A stretch of 64,000 bases of DNA from NCBI RefSeq assembly GCF_016653115.1, contig NZ_NHRX01000016.1, positions 29,715-93,714 of the forward strand, in the 5' to 3' direction. Source of the DNA: Rhodocyclus purpureus. GTDB taxonomy: Bacteria; Pseudomonadota; Gammaproteobacteria; Burkholderiales; Rhodocyclaceae. Under the pieces are notes generated by a model. It was not told the origin of the DNA. It searched no databases and saw nothing but the letters and a program-made list of their open reading frames with translations. A program made the translations under genes and the position numbers. Shown piece after piece: positions 17,483 through 27,857 of this stretch (positions are counted from its first letter, which is position 1; each line of letters begins with the position of its first letter).

Positions 17483-19783
17483 TTACCGCCCCGCCGCGCG
17501 CATGCCGAGATAGCCCTTGATCGACGCGATGACCAGGGGCACGACGCCAAAAACGATGAACACGATGTCGCCGGGCAGTCTTAGCCACTCGATCAGGCGT
17601 GAACGGTCGCTCCCCGTATAGTCCAGGCTGCGTGCATGCCAGTAACTGTGCTCGAGCACGTCCCAGAGTTGGAGGACGCCACCGGGGAACAGGCTCAACA
17701 ACACCATCATCGCCAGGCCGATGTTCGTTCCCCAGAAAGCGAGCGCGACGTATTTCTCGATGCCCGACCAGCACGCGTTGTCGCTGGACTGGCACAGCAC
17801 GAACACCATCAGCGCGATCGCCAGCATGCCGAAGACGCCCATCAGCGCGGCATGCCCATGGTTGGGCGTCAGCAGGGTGCCGACCTCGTAGTAGCTGACG
17901 ATCGGCAGGTTGATCAGGAAGCCGAACATGCCGGCCCCGGTGAAGTTCCAGAAGCCCACCGCCATCAGGAAATGGAAGGTCCATTTGTGCGGCATCGCGA
18001 TCGCCTTGCCTACTCCCTCGGACCGTCCGCGCGTGGTGCGGACGAAATCCCAGGCGTCCAGCGTCAGCAAGGTCAGCGGAACCACCTCGAGCGCGGAGAA
18101 TATCGCCGACAGCGCCATGGTGAAGCCGGACTGGCCGGTGAAATACCAATGGTGGCCGGTACCGATCACGCCGCCGATGAAGTAGAGTATGGCGTCGAGA
18201 TAGATGACGCGCAGCGCGACATTGCGTCCGGTAAAACCGAGTTGAACGAAGATCAGCGCGACCACCGTCGTGGCGAAGAACTCGAAGAAGCCTTCCACCC
18301 ACAGATGGATGATCCAGAAGCGCCAGGTATCGACCACCGTGAAGTGGGTCCTGGCATCGAACAACAGCGCGGGCACATAGAAGACGGGAATCGCCAGGGC
18401 GGCCACCAGGAACATCCGAACGATCGGCCTCGACGCCGGATCCGCCAGCCCGTCCGGCCGCACCAATTTCCCCAGCATCACGAACCATACCAGCAAGCCC
18501 GCCACGAGCAGGTACTGCCAGAGGCGGCCGAGCTCGAGATACTCCCAGCCCTGGTTGCCGATCCAGAACCACCAGCGGCCGAGCTGTTGGGAGATCCCCA
18601 TCCACACGCCCGAGAGGCTGCCACCGATCACCAACACGAACGCAACGAACAGCGCGTGCACCCCGCCAGCGAACCAGGGCGGTTCGTCGACGCGCAGCAA
18701 GCGGCCGAGGAAAAGTGCCGCGGCGACGTAGGCGGTGGCGATCCAGAAGATCGCCAACTGCAGATGCCAGGTGCGCATCAGGTTGCTGGGGAAGAGGCGC
18801 GCCAGATCGAAACCGTAGAAGCTGCCCGGGTCCGCGCGGTAATGGGCGACTGCCCCGCCCACCAGGGCCTGCGCCAGCAACAGCAGCGCCACGATCACGA
18901 AGTATTTCACCAGCGCCTGCTGGCCCCGGCTGGATCGCCCCGGGAGCAGCCGCGCGTGAACATGCTGTGCGCGGGTCGCCCAGCCCAGGTAATCGAATTT
19001 CCCGAACGCCAGGAGAACCGCCGCGATGCCGGCCAGCAGCACCACCAGGCTCAGCGCGCTCCACAGCAGCATCCCGGAAGTAGGCACGTTGCCGACGATG
19101 GGATCGTAAGGAAAGTTGTTCGTGTAGGAATACGCCTCGCCGGGACGCATGGCCACCGAAGCCCACGCCGCCCAGCTGATGAAGGCGGCAAGCTGACGCA
19201 ACTCGGCCGTATTCGCGATGAGGTCAGCCTGCAAGCCGCCGTTGCGCGAAGGATCTCGAAAGTAGTCGGTCCAGTAACCCAGCTGCTGCCCGAAGGCCAC
19301 CGCTTCCGCGTCGGTCAGCTGCAGCGTTCCGCTGACTTCGTCGTAACGGTTGGTCTTGAGCAGCAACACCGCTTCGGCGCGGACCGATGCCAGTTGCGCA
19401 GCGCTCAGCGCCGCCAGAGGCTGACCGTATCGCCCTTGTGCAAGGGTCCCGGCGGTGCTCTCCCCGATCCGATGGAGTGCGTCGGCCGCATAGTCCGGAC
19501 CGAGATAGGCACCGTGCCCCCAGATGCTGCCGTTGTTCATCAGACCGTACTTGAGAAAGACAGCCTGGCCGTCGCGGACATCGTCGCCAGTGAACAGCGC
19601 GACACCCTGAGGGTCCGCCACCCGCGCCGGAATCGGCGGCGCATTGCGGTAGGCGAGCATCGTGATCGAGATCAGCCCGGCGAACCCCAGCGCCATCACG
19701 ATCAATACCGTGAGCAACCACCACGGCGAAAGCGGCTGGTCGTCTGCAGCGGTCAAAGCTTGCGTAACGCCGCCTGCATTCAT
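17483..19783 (-). CDS. norZ: Quinol-dependent nitric oxide reductase (qNOR)
   Basis: A 766-residue single-subunit NO reductase of the haem-copper oxidase superfamily, reducing 2 NO to N2O with quinol electrons at the inner membrane. An N-terminal helix and a periplasmic cytochrome c-like fold without a haem-binding CXXCH precede the NorB-like 12-helix core, which is the qNOR layout. The FeB ligands are intact: His and Glu in HLWVEGFFE (about 492-500) and both His in GTGHHWYF (about 541). Haem ligands include the His of RTWHLQ and those in NHGHAALMG. With both adjacent His kept, this reads as a reductase, not an NO dismutase. It stands alone; no norD/norQ or NO regulator is adjacent. Confidence 0.93.
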   Translation of the reverse strand: MNAGGVTQALTAADDQPLSPWWLLTVLIVMALGFAGLISITMLAYRNAPPIPARVADPQGVALFTGDDVRDGQAVFLKYGLMNNGSIWGHGAYLGPDYAADALHRIGESTAGTLAQGRYGQPLAALSAAQLASVRAEAVLLLKTNRYDEVSGTLQLTDAEAVAFGQQLGYWTDYFRDPSRNGGLQADLIANTAELRQLAAFISWAAWASVAMRPGEAYSYTNNFPYDPIVGNVPTSGMLLWSALSLVVLLAGIAAVLLAFGKFDYLGWATRAQHVHARLLPGRSSRGQQALVKYFVIVALLLLAQALVGGAVAHYRADPGSFYGFDLARLFPSNLMRTWHLQLAIFWIATAYVAAALFLGRLLRVDEPPWFAGGVHALFVAFVLVIGGSLSGVWMGISQQLGRWWFWIGNQGWEYLELGRLWQYLLVAGLLVWFVMLGKLVRPDGLADPASRPIVRMFLVAALAIPVFYVPALLFDARTHFTVVDTWRFWIIHLWVEGFFEFFATTVVALIFVQLGFTGRNVALRVIYLDAILYFIGGVIGTGHHWYFTGQSGFTMALSAIFSALEVVPLTLLTLDAWDFVRTTRGRSEGVGKAIAMPHKWTFHFLMAVGFWNFTGAGMFGFLINLPIVSYYEVGTLLTPNHGHAALMGVFGMLAIALMVFVLCQSSDNACWSGIEKYVALAFWGTNIGLAMMVLLSLFPGGVLQLWDVLEHSYWHARSLDYTGSDRSRLIEWLRLPGDIVFIVFGVVPLVIASIKGYLGMRAAGR

Positions 19784-20235
19784 GGGATCGCCTCCCGCCC
19801 GACAGTTTCGCGAGCTCTACGTCATAACTACATAACTATAGAAGCAACACGAAGTTTCCGCGCGTTTCATGGCCTGGGCGGCGAAGCTCGCCATGATTCT
19901 TATTGGCGCGTGACGCGACAGGCGCAGCAGTCGAAGTCACTCACAGATCCCGGCCGCAAGCTCGGCCAGGCTGTCGTGCAGCGATCTTGGCTTCGTTCCA
20001 CTCGCTTGCCGGCGAGCGTCAGCGCGATGGGGGGGGATGATGTGAAGGTCGTATCCTGCCACATCGGCCGGACGGGCGTAAGCAGGAGTCCGGGGGCCAC
20101 GCAGGACGGCGCGACCCGGTCACGGCGACGAGTCATGTTCGCCGTCGATTGTCGATTGCCGCGCGCGCGTGCATACTGCGGCGGGGAGATGGCGCAGCGC
20201 GTCCTCTCGGCAAGCTCCCGGCCGACGCCAGGACG
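19784..20235. other. 452 bases without a gene upstream of qNOR
   Basis: No convincing reading frame. The stretch at 19861-19899 (CGCGTTTCATGGCCTGGGCG, then GCTCGCCATGATT) matches one conserved flank of the dispersed repeat element without its hairpin core. An AT-rich stretch at about 19819-19850 contains a short direct repeat, TAGTTATG on the minus strand, likely near the qNOR promoter. I see no FNR-type box (TTGAT-N4-ATCAA). Confidence 0.4.
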
Positions 20236-20265
20236 AAAAAAATGCCCTTGGTTTTCAAGGGCATT
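20236..20265 (-). terminator. Intrinsic terminator of tRNA-Ser
   Basis: On the minus strand, a 10-base stem (AATGCCCTTG with CAAGGGCATT, loop AAAAC) is followed directly by a run of seven T, 12 bases beyond the tRNA 3' end. A textbook rho-independent terminator. Confidence 0.85.
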
Positions 20266-20277
20266 CTTCAGAATGAT

Positions 20278-20365
<88 letters not shown>

Positions 20366-20378
20366 GCTCGAAGCCGCT

Positions 20379-20384
20379 ATTATA
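20379..20384 (-). promoter_or_regulatory. -10 box for tRNA-Ser
   Basis: A perfect TATAAT on the minus strand, 13 bases before the tRNA 5' end. A weak -35 (TTCAAA) sits 16 bases further upstream, inside the start of the divergent mltF gene. The two transcription units therefore share this short region. Confidence 0.6.
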
Positions 20385-20401
20385 GCACCGGATCGGAAAA
20401 T

Positions 20402-21805
20402 TTGAAGAAAATTATCCTCTTTCTTGCGCTCACCCTGCTGGCAGCCTGCGGCGAGGGCGAACGCGCTCCCACTGCGTCGGATCTGCCGGCCGAGTTGCAG
20501 GTGTTGACGCGCGAAGGGCCGACCACCTACGGCAGCGAAGCCGGCGTCGGCGCGGTCGGCTTCGAGCACGACCTCGCAGAACTGTTCGCCGAGGACCTGG
20601 GGATACCGGTGCGCTTCATCGTCGCCGCCGACGAGGACGACGTGCTGCGCAGGCTGCGGCAGAACGAGGCACAGTTTGCTGCGGCCTGGCTCACCGGTGG
20701 CGATGGCAGCCTGCGCTCCAGCCGGAGCTACACGCGGACGTCGAGCCTCCTGGTCATGCACGAGGCTGCCCTGCCGATCGGCGAGATCGGCCGGCTCCAG
20801 GGCAGGACCGTCGACGTCAGGGCGGGGTCACAGCAGGCGGCGCTGCTGCGCGGCGTGCGCGAGCAGGTGCCGCAACTCAACCTGCGCGAGGACGCCACGG
20901 CTTCGTCGATGGACCTGCTCGAAGCAGTCGCAAACCGTCGCCGCGACGCCGCGCTGGTCGATCGCGCCGTCTACCGCATCGCGGTCAATTTCTACCCGGA
21001 ACTGGTCGGCGACCTGGAAATCGGTGGCGAACAGCCGATCGCCTGGCTGTTCGCGCCGCGGACCAGCGACAAACTGATCGAGCGTGCCAACGCATTCCTC
21101 GAACGGGTTGCCGGCGACGGCACCCTGGCCCGGCTGATGGACCGCTACTTCGGTCATATCGAGCGACTCGACCAGGTCGACCTCGCGATCTTCCGCGAAC
21201 GCACGCGCAGCCTGCTGCCGAAGTACCGGAAATTCTTCCACGAGGCGCAGGCACTGAGCGGGATCGACTGGCGGCTGCTCGCCGCCCTCGCCTACCAGGA
21301 ATCGCAATGGGACCCGCTGGCGACCAGTCCGCGCGGCGTGCGCGGGATGATGATGCTGACCAACGAGACTGCCGACCACCTGCAGGTCGACAACCGGCTC
21401 GACGCGCGCGCCAGCATTCTCGCGGGGGCACGCTATGTGGCAGAACTGCGCGACGAACTGCCGCAGTCGGTCAAGGAGCCCGACCGCGTCTGGCTGGCCC
21501 TAGCGGCCTACAACATCGGCATGGGACACGTCAGGAACGCGCGCCGCCTCGCCGGCCAGTTGCGCAGCAATCCGGATTCCTGGTACGACATGAAGTCGGT
21601 CCTGCCGCAACTGTCGCGGCCGAGCGTCGCGGAGAAGCTGAGGACCAAGCCCGCGCGCGGCGGCGAGGCGGTGCTCCTGGTCGAGAACGTGCGCATCTTC
21701 GCCGACATCCTGATGCGCCACGAGCCGGCGGTGAACGCCGGCGACATCGCGCCGCTCGGGCGCGGCAAGCCACCCGGCCTGCGCGCGCCGCCGGCGGGAG
21801 GCTGA
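20402..21805 (+). CDS. mltF: Membrane-bound lytic murein transglycosylase F
   Basis: A 467-residue lipoprotein with an N-terminal periplasmic solute-binding-like domain (about 30-265) and a C-terminal lysozyme-like transglycosylase domain (about 275-430), the MltF layout. It cleaves peptidoglycan glycan strands, forming 1,6-anhydromuramic ends. The lipobox LAAC puts the lipidated Cys at residue 16. The catalytic Glu is in AYQESQWDP, and ALAAYNIGMGHV is the usual final motif. The start is TTG 20402: it gives a proper signal peptide and no ATG or GTG fits. It ends two bases from the convergent serS stop. Confidence 0.9.
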   Translation: MKKIILFLALTLLAACGEGERAPTASDLPAELQVLTREGPTTYGSEAGVGAVGFEHDLAELFAEDLGIPVRFIVAADEDDVLRRLRQNEAQFAAAWLTGGDGSLRSSRSYTRTSSLLVMHEAALPIGEIGRLQGRTVDVRAGSQQAALLRGVREQVPQLNLREDATASSMDLLEAVANRRRDAALVDRAVYRIAVNFYPELVGDLEIGGEQPIAWLFAPRTSDKLIERANAFLERVAGDGTLARLMDRYFGHIERLDQVDLAIFRERTRSLLPKYRKFFHEAQALSGIDWRLLAALAYQESQWDPLATSPRGVRGMMMLTNETADHLQVDNRLDARASILAGARYVAELRDELPQSVKEPDRVWLALAAYNIGMGHVRNARRLAGQLRSNPDSWYDMKSVLPQLSRPSVAEKLRTKPARGGEAVLLVENVRIFADILMRHEPAVNAGDIAPLGRGKPPGLRAPPAGG

Positions 21806-21807
21806 AT

Positions 21808-23165
<1,358 letters not shown>

Positions 23166-23363
23166 GGCCGCGCGCAAGGCGCGCTGCAGGGAAAACCGTC
23201 AATTATAAGCGAGCCGGGCGCGTGGCCGTGGCATGAAGTCCGGGCATCGCCCGCTGCGCCCGGTTCGCCGGCTGAGGCGCGCAAACAGCTGCGCAAACAG
23301 CCGCACAGACGCCTTGCTCTCGGGATATCATCGGGAATTCCGCAGCCCGACCTCCACCCGTCC

Positions 23364-25565
23364 ATGACCCACACCCTGCACTCCCTGGCCGCGTATTGCG
23401 GCATCGCCGACGGCTTCCACGACATCTGGGGCCACTGGCATCCCGCCAGCGACGACACCCGACGCACCCTGCTCGCCGCGATGGACTTGCCGGTCGATCG
23501 GCTCGCGCCCGACGCCATCCGCGCGCAACTCGAAGACGCGGAGTGGCTGCATCCGCTGCCGCCGGTCAAGGTCGTGCGCTGTGGCGAGTCGCTGCGGCTC
23601 GAACTGAACCTGCGGCGCGCCGACTGCGAGCGCGGCTTCGGCTGGCGCGTGCAGGCCGAGGACGGCGGCGAGGGTGGCGCCATCCTCGCCAGCGGACACT
23701 TCACTGCCGCGCACCTGCACCCGCTCGGCGAGCGCAACATCGGCGGAGAGGCCTTTTCACGCCGGCTGCTCGAACTGCCGTCGCTGGACCTGCCCGGCTA
23801 CCACCGCCTGCTGCTCGACATGGACGGCGCCGCCTGGACGACGATGCCGCTGATCGTCGCACCGGCGCAGAGCTACCTGCCCCCGGCGATCCGCAATGGC
23901 GGACGCGTGTGGGGACCGGCCGTCCAGCTCTACGGCCTGCGCTCGCACGCCAACTGGGGAATCGGCGACTTCGGCGACCTGCGCCGCCTGGTCGGCATCA
24001 CCGGGCAGGCCGGCGGCGACATCGTCGGTCTCAATCCGCTGCACGCACTCTTTTCCGACAACCCTGCGCACATCAGCCCCTACAGCCCGTCGAGCCGGGC
24101 CGCGCTGAACACGCTCTACCTCGACGTCGAGGCCATGCCCGAGTATGCCGGGTGCGCGGCGGCCCGCGAGAAGGTCGCCTCGCCCGAATTCCAGGCGCGC
24201 CTGCGCGAGTTGCGTTCGCGCGAGCTGGTCGACTATCCGGCCGTCGCCGCGGCCAAGCGCGAGGTGATCGAACTGCTCTGGCAGCACTTCTGCAGCCTCC
24301 CCGCCGATTCGCCGCACGTTCGGGAATTCCGCCGCTACCGTGCCGAAGCCAACGGTCCGCTGCAGAAGCACGCGCTGTTCGAGGCGCTGCAGGCGCATTT
24401 CTGCGCGCAGGACGAGCGGGTCTGGGGCTGGCCGGCGTGGCCGGAAGCCTACCGCGATCCGCAGAGTCCCGCCGTCGCGGCCTCCGCTGCCGAGCACGCT
24501 GCCGCGGTGGACTACTTCGCCTGGCTGCAATGGTCGGCCGAGGCGCAGCTGACCGAGGTCGCCGCCGAGGCGCGGCGCTGCGGGCTCGCGGTCGGCCTCT
24601 ATACCGACCTCGCCGTCGGCGCCAACCCCGGCGGCGCCGAAGCCTGGTGCTGGCAGGGCGTCTTCGCCAGCTGCGCCAGTACCGGCGCGCCGCCCGACGA
24701 CCTCGCCCGGCAGGGCCAGGACTGGGGCCTTCATCCCTTCATCCCGCGCCGCCTGCGCGAGACCGCCTACGCGCCGTTCATCGAGGTGCTGCGCGAGAAC
24801 ATGAAGCACGCCGGCGCGATCCGCATCGACCACGCGATGTCGATGCAGCGGCTGTTCTGGGTTCCGGGCGGCGGCAACGCCTGCCACGGCGTCTATGTCG
24901 ACTACCCGTTCGCCGACCTGCTCGCGATCGTCGCGCTGGAGAGCTGGCGCAACGAGTGCCTGGTGATCGGCGAGGACCTGGGGACGGTCCCGGAAGGCTT
25001 CCGCGAGCGCCTCGCCGCCGCCTGCCTGCTCTCCTACCGCCCGTTCATCTTCGCGCGCCGGCACGACGGCAGCTTCGCGCGTCCGGGCGAGTATCCACGC
25101 CAGGCGCTGGTCACCGCCAGCACCCACGATCTGCCGACGCTGACGGGCTTCTGGGCCGGTGCCGACCTCGACGCGCAGGCGCAATGCGGACTGTTCCCGT
25201 CGGAAGAAGCGCGCGAGCGCTTCGTCGCCGGCCGCGCGCACGACCGCTGGCGCGTGCTCGAGGTCCTGGCAAGCGAGGGACTGCAGCCCGAGTCGGAGGG
25301 CATCGACCGAAGCGCGCCGGAGTCGGCCGACACCGCGCTGATCGCCGCGATCCACCGTTTCCTCGCGCGCACGCCGTCGGAAGTGCTGGTGGTCCAGGCC
25401 GAAGACCTGTTCGGCAGCCGCGAACAGGCCAACCTGCCGGGAACGCAAGAAGACCTGCATCCCAACTGGTCGCGCCGGATCGCGGTCGAGCTCGAGGACT
25501 GGAGTGCCGACCAACGCTTCCAGCAGAACGTCGCCGCTATCTGCCAGGAGCGCGGCACGCGCTGA
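23364..25565 (+). CDS. malQ: 4-alpha-glucanotransferase (amylomaltase)
   Basis: A glycoside hydrolase family 77 enzyme of 733 residues that transfers alpha-1,4-glucan segments, acting in maltodextrin and glycogen metabolism. An N-terminal beta-rich domain of about 190 residues, as in E. coli-type MalQ, precedes the TIM barrel. Catalytic motifs: nucleophile Asp in YTDLAVG (about 413), acid/base Glu in GEDLGTVP (about 535) and stabilising Asp in STHDLPT (about 585); IRIDHAM and LFWVPGG are also present. ATG 23364 gives the family N-terminus. No other glycogen or maltose gene is next to it. A possible terminator hairpin follows at 25579. Confidence 0.93.
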   Translation: MTHTLHSLAAYCGIADGFHDIWGHWHPASDDTRRTLLAAMDLPVDRLAPDAIRAQLEDAEWLHPLPPVKVVRCGESLRLELNLRRADCERGFGWRVQAEDGGEGGAILASGHFTAAHLHPLGERNIGGEAFSRRLLELPSLDLPGYHRLLLDMDGAAWTTMPLIVAPAQSYLPPAIRNGGRVWGPAVQLYGLRSHANWGIGDFGDLRRLVGITGQAGGDIVGLNPLHALFSDNPAHISPYSPSSRAALNTLYLDVEAMPEYAGCAAAREKVASPEFQARLRELRSRELVDYPAVAAAKREVIELLWQHFCSLPADSPHVREFRRYRAEANGPLQKHALFEALQAHFCAQDERVWGWPAWPEAYRDPQSPAVAASAAEHAAAVDYFAWLQWSAEAQLTEVAAEARRCGLAVGLYTDLAVGANPGGAEAWCWQGVFASCASTGAPPDDLARQGQDWGLHPFIPRRLRETAYAPFIEVLRENMKHAGAIRIDHAMSMQRLFWVPGGGNACHGVYVDYPFADLLAIVALESWRNECLVIGEDLGTVPEGFRERLAAACLLSYRPFIFARRHDGSFARPGEYPRQALVTASTHDLPTLTGFWAGADLDAQAQCGLFPSEEARERFVAGRAHDRWRVLEVLASEGLQPESEGIDRSAPESADTALIAAIHRFLARTPSEVLVVQAEDLFGSREQANLPGTQEDLHPNWSRRIAVELEDWSADQRFQQNVAAICQERGTR

Positions 25566-25578
25566 AGATCGGGGCGAG

Positions 25579-25612
25579 CGTCGCTGCCGTCTCAATCAAG
25601 GCGGCAGCGACG
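25579..25612 (+). terminator. Possible terminator hairpin after malQ
   Basis: An 11-base perfect stem (CGTCGCTGCCG with CGGCAGCGACG, 12-base loop) 13 bases after the malQ stop. There is no T-run after it, so it may be a 3'-end stabilising hairpin or a weak terminator. Confidence 0.4.
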
Positions 25613-25719
25613 TACCCGGCGCGTCGGGCCTTATGGCCGTCCCACAGGAAGCTGCGCCCTCGATCTCTCGTGGCAGCGGCGGCAGCCGCGAATGGGCACA
25701 AAACGCCGGGCGCTTGCGC

Positions 25720-27039
25720 CTACTTCCTCGCTCTCGCCTCGCGGTCGAGCTGTTCGAGGAAGGAGAGCTTGTCGCCGATCTTCGCCTCCAGCCCTCTTGG
25801 CGTCGGCTGGTACCAGCGTGGCTCGGCCATCCCCTCGGGCAGGTAGGTCTCGCCGGCTGCATAGGCATTCGGCTCGTCGTGCGCGTAGCGATAGGCGTGA
25901 CCGTAGCCGAGTTCCTTCATCAACTTGGTCGGCGCGTTCCTCAGATGCACGGGCACCTCGCGGCTCCTGTCCTTCTGCACGAAGGCGCGCGCCTGGTTGT
26001 AAGCCATGTAGCCGGCGTTGCTCTTGGCGGCAACGGCGAGATAGATGACGGCCTGGCCGAGCGCCAGTTCGCCTTCGGGCGAGCCCAGCCGTTCAAAGGT
26101 CTCCGCCGCGTCGTTGGCGATCTGCATCGCGCGCGGATCGGCGAGGCCGATGTCTTCCCAGGCCATGCGCACGATGCGCCGGGCCAGGTACTTCGGGTCG
26201 GCGCCGCCGTCGAGCATGCGACTGAGCCAGTAGAGCGCGGCGTCGGGGTGCGAACCGCGCACCGACTTGTGCAGCGCCGAGATCTGGTCGTAGAAGCTGT
26301 CGCCGCCCTTGTCGAAGCGGCGCGCGTTCAAGGTCAGCGCGTTGCCGACGAAGGCGGCCTCGATCTGGCGCACGCCGGCGGCCCTGGCGGCGGTGTCACA
26401 CTGTTCGAGCAGGTTGAGGAAACGGCGCGCGTCGCCGTCGGCGTAGCCGATCAGGGTGTCGATGGCAGCGTCGTCGAAGTCGAGATGCGCGAACACGCGC
26501 TCGTGCGCGCGCCCGAACAGCTGCCTCAACTCCTCCTCGGCGAGCGGCTTGAGCACATAGACCTGCGCGCGCGACAAGAGCGCCGAATTCACCTCGAACG
26601 ACGGGTTCTCGGTGGTCGCGCCGATGAAGGTGACGAGCCCGGACTCGACGAAGGGCAGGAGCCCGTCCTGCTGCGCCTTGTTGAAGCGGTGGATCTCGTC
26701 GACGAAGAGGATGGTGCGCCGGCCGTGCGCGAGGTTCTGCTCGGCCTGCTCCATCGCCGCGCGGATGTCCTTGACCCCGGAGAAGACCGCCGACAGCGCG
26801 ATGAACTCACAACCGAAGGCAGCGGCGGTGAGTCGGGCCAGCGTCGTCTTGCCGACACCGGGTGGCCCCCATAGGATCATCGAATGCAGCTTGCCGGCCT
26901 GGAAGGCGAGCCTGAGCGGCTTGCCCTCGCCGAGCAGGTGCGTCTGCCCGACGACCTCGTCGAGCGTCTGCGGGCGCAGGGCCTCGGCCAGCGGTGCCGC
27001 GGGTTCCTTGCCGAACAGGTCGCCTGCTTGTGCGCTCAC
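25720..27039 (-). CDS. rarA: Replication-associated recombination protein A
   Basis: AAA+ ATPase of 439 residues (RarA/MgsA, related to clamp-loader subunits and eukaryotic WRNIP1) that acts at stalled replication forks. Walker A GPPGVGKT at residues 58-65, Walker B FVDEIHRF, sensor 1 [10 protein letters not shown], then the tetramerisation and C-terminal domains ([27 protein letters not shown]). Start is GTG 27039. It follows lolA by 7 bases and ftsK further upstream; ftsK-lolA-rarA is a common proteobacterial order and probably an operon. Confidence 0.95.
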   Translation of the reverse strand: MSAQAGDLFGKEPAAPLAEALRPQTLDEVVGQTHLLGEGKPLRLAFQAGKLHSMILWGPPGVGKTTLARLTAAAFGCEFIALSAVFSGVKDIRAAMEQAEQNLAHGRRTILFVDEIHRFNKAQQDGLLPFVESGLVTFIGATTENPSFEVNSALLSRAQVYVLKPLAEEELRQLFGRAHERVFAHLDFDDAAIDTLIGYADGDARRFLNLLEQCDTAARAAGVRQIEAAFVGNALTLNARRFDKGGDSFYDQISALHKSVRGSHPDAALYWLSRMLDGGADPKYLARRIVRMAWEDIGLADPRAMQIANDAAETFERLGSPEGELALGQAVIYLAVAAKSNAGYMAYNQARAFVQKDRSREVPVHLRNAPTKLMKELGYGHAYRYAHDEPNAYAAGETYLPEGMAEPRWYQPTPRGLEAKIGDKLSFLEQLDREARARK

Positions 27040-27046
27040 GGCCTGC

Positions 27047-27688
27047 TCACTCGCCGATCACGTCGACGCCGGCCGGCGGCGTGAAGCGGAACAGGGTCGG
27101 CGCCAGCGTCGGGTTCTTCTCGAGCCGCGAGAAGGAAAGCCGGGTCGTCTGGCCGAAGTTGTCGAAGAGTTCCATCGCGCGCAGCTCGTTGCCGGCAAAA
27201 CCGATGCGCACGCGCTCGAAGCCCGTGTCGGCGTTGCGCGGGGTCGCCTCGACCCACTCCAGCCCTTCCGCCTCGCCGCCTTCCCGCAACGCGAAGCGCT
27301 TCTCCAACGCCCCGTCACCGGCGAGCAGCGCTGCCGGCGTGCTGCCGAGCGCGTCGCCCATGCGCCGCACCGTCACCTGGCGCAGGTCCGGGTCGTGCAT
27401 CCAGACGCGTTCGCCGTCGCCGACCAGCAACTGGCTGTAGGGCTTGTCGACCTGCCAGCGGAACTTGCCCGGCCGCGCGAACAGCATCACGCCCGACGAC
27501 TGCTGCCGGCTGCGCGCGTCGCGCGAGACGACCGTCTGCGTAAACTCGGCACGCACCGTCTTCGTCGCATCGAGGAAGCGGTGCAGCTTCTCGATCGCCG
27601 CTGCCCGGGCAGCGCCGGCACCCGCAAGCAGTGCGGCGCCGAGCACGGCGACCAACGCGACCCGGCGCAGGAACCTCTGTTGATTCAT
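27047..27688 (-). CDS. lolA: Outer membrane lipoprotein carrier protein
   Basis: Periplasmic chaperone (213 residues) that ferries lipoproteins from LolCDE to LolB. Signal peptide at about 1-30 (ending AARAAA). The mature part has the LolA beta-half-barrel signature: [27 protein letters not shown] and a C-terminal [12 protein letters not shown]. The gene sits between ftsK and rarA, as in many proteobacteria. The spacer toward ftsK contains a large inverted repeat. Confidence 0.93.
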   Translation of the reverse strand: MNQQRFLRRVALVAVLGAALLAGAGAARAAAIEKLHRFLDATKTVRAEFTQTVVSRDARSRQQSSGVMLFARPGKFRWQVDKPYSQLLVGDGERVWMHDPDLRQVTVRRMGDALGSTPAALLAGDGALEKRFALREGGEAEGLEWVEATPRNADTGFERVRIGFAGNELRAMELFDNFGQTTRLSFSRLEKNPTLAPTLFRFTPPAGVDVIGE

Positions 27689-27706
27689 CCTTGAAACCTC
27701 TTTTCA

Positions 27707-27837
27707 GCCACGAAAAACACGAAAGCCACGAAACAAAACATGGGGTTGCGGTCGTTCAGTATCTAACCTATCGGGTTGTTTCCACTCCGCGTCGAACCCC
27801 ATGAACGATTTCGTGTCTTTTCGTGAATTTCGTGGCC
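27707..27837. repeat. 131-base inverted repeat with CACGAAA arms
   Basis: Left arm 27707-27747 (GCCACGAAAAACACGAAAGC, then CACGAAA and CATGGGGTT) and right arm 27795-27837 (AACCCCATG, then TTTCGTGTCTTTTCGTG and TTTCGTGGCC) are inverted copies with few mismatches, around a 47-base loop. The element fills the ftsK-lolA spacer. Its CACGAAA-rich arms resemble MITE-like hairpins found in other genomes. It is unrelated to the main repeat family here. Confidence 0.75.
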
Positions 27838-27857
27838 AACTGCCGTTTCCACGTCCA

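Noticed and set aside
17483-19783. NO dismutase (Nod) instead of qNOR
   Set aside because: The adjacent histidines GHHWYF and the FeB glutamate are intact; Nod proteins have substitutions at these ligands.
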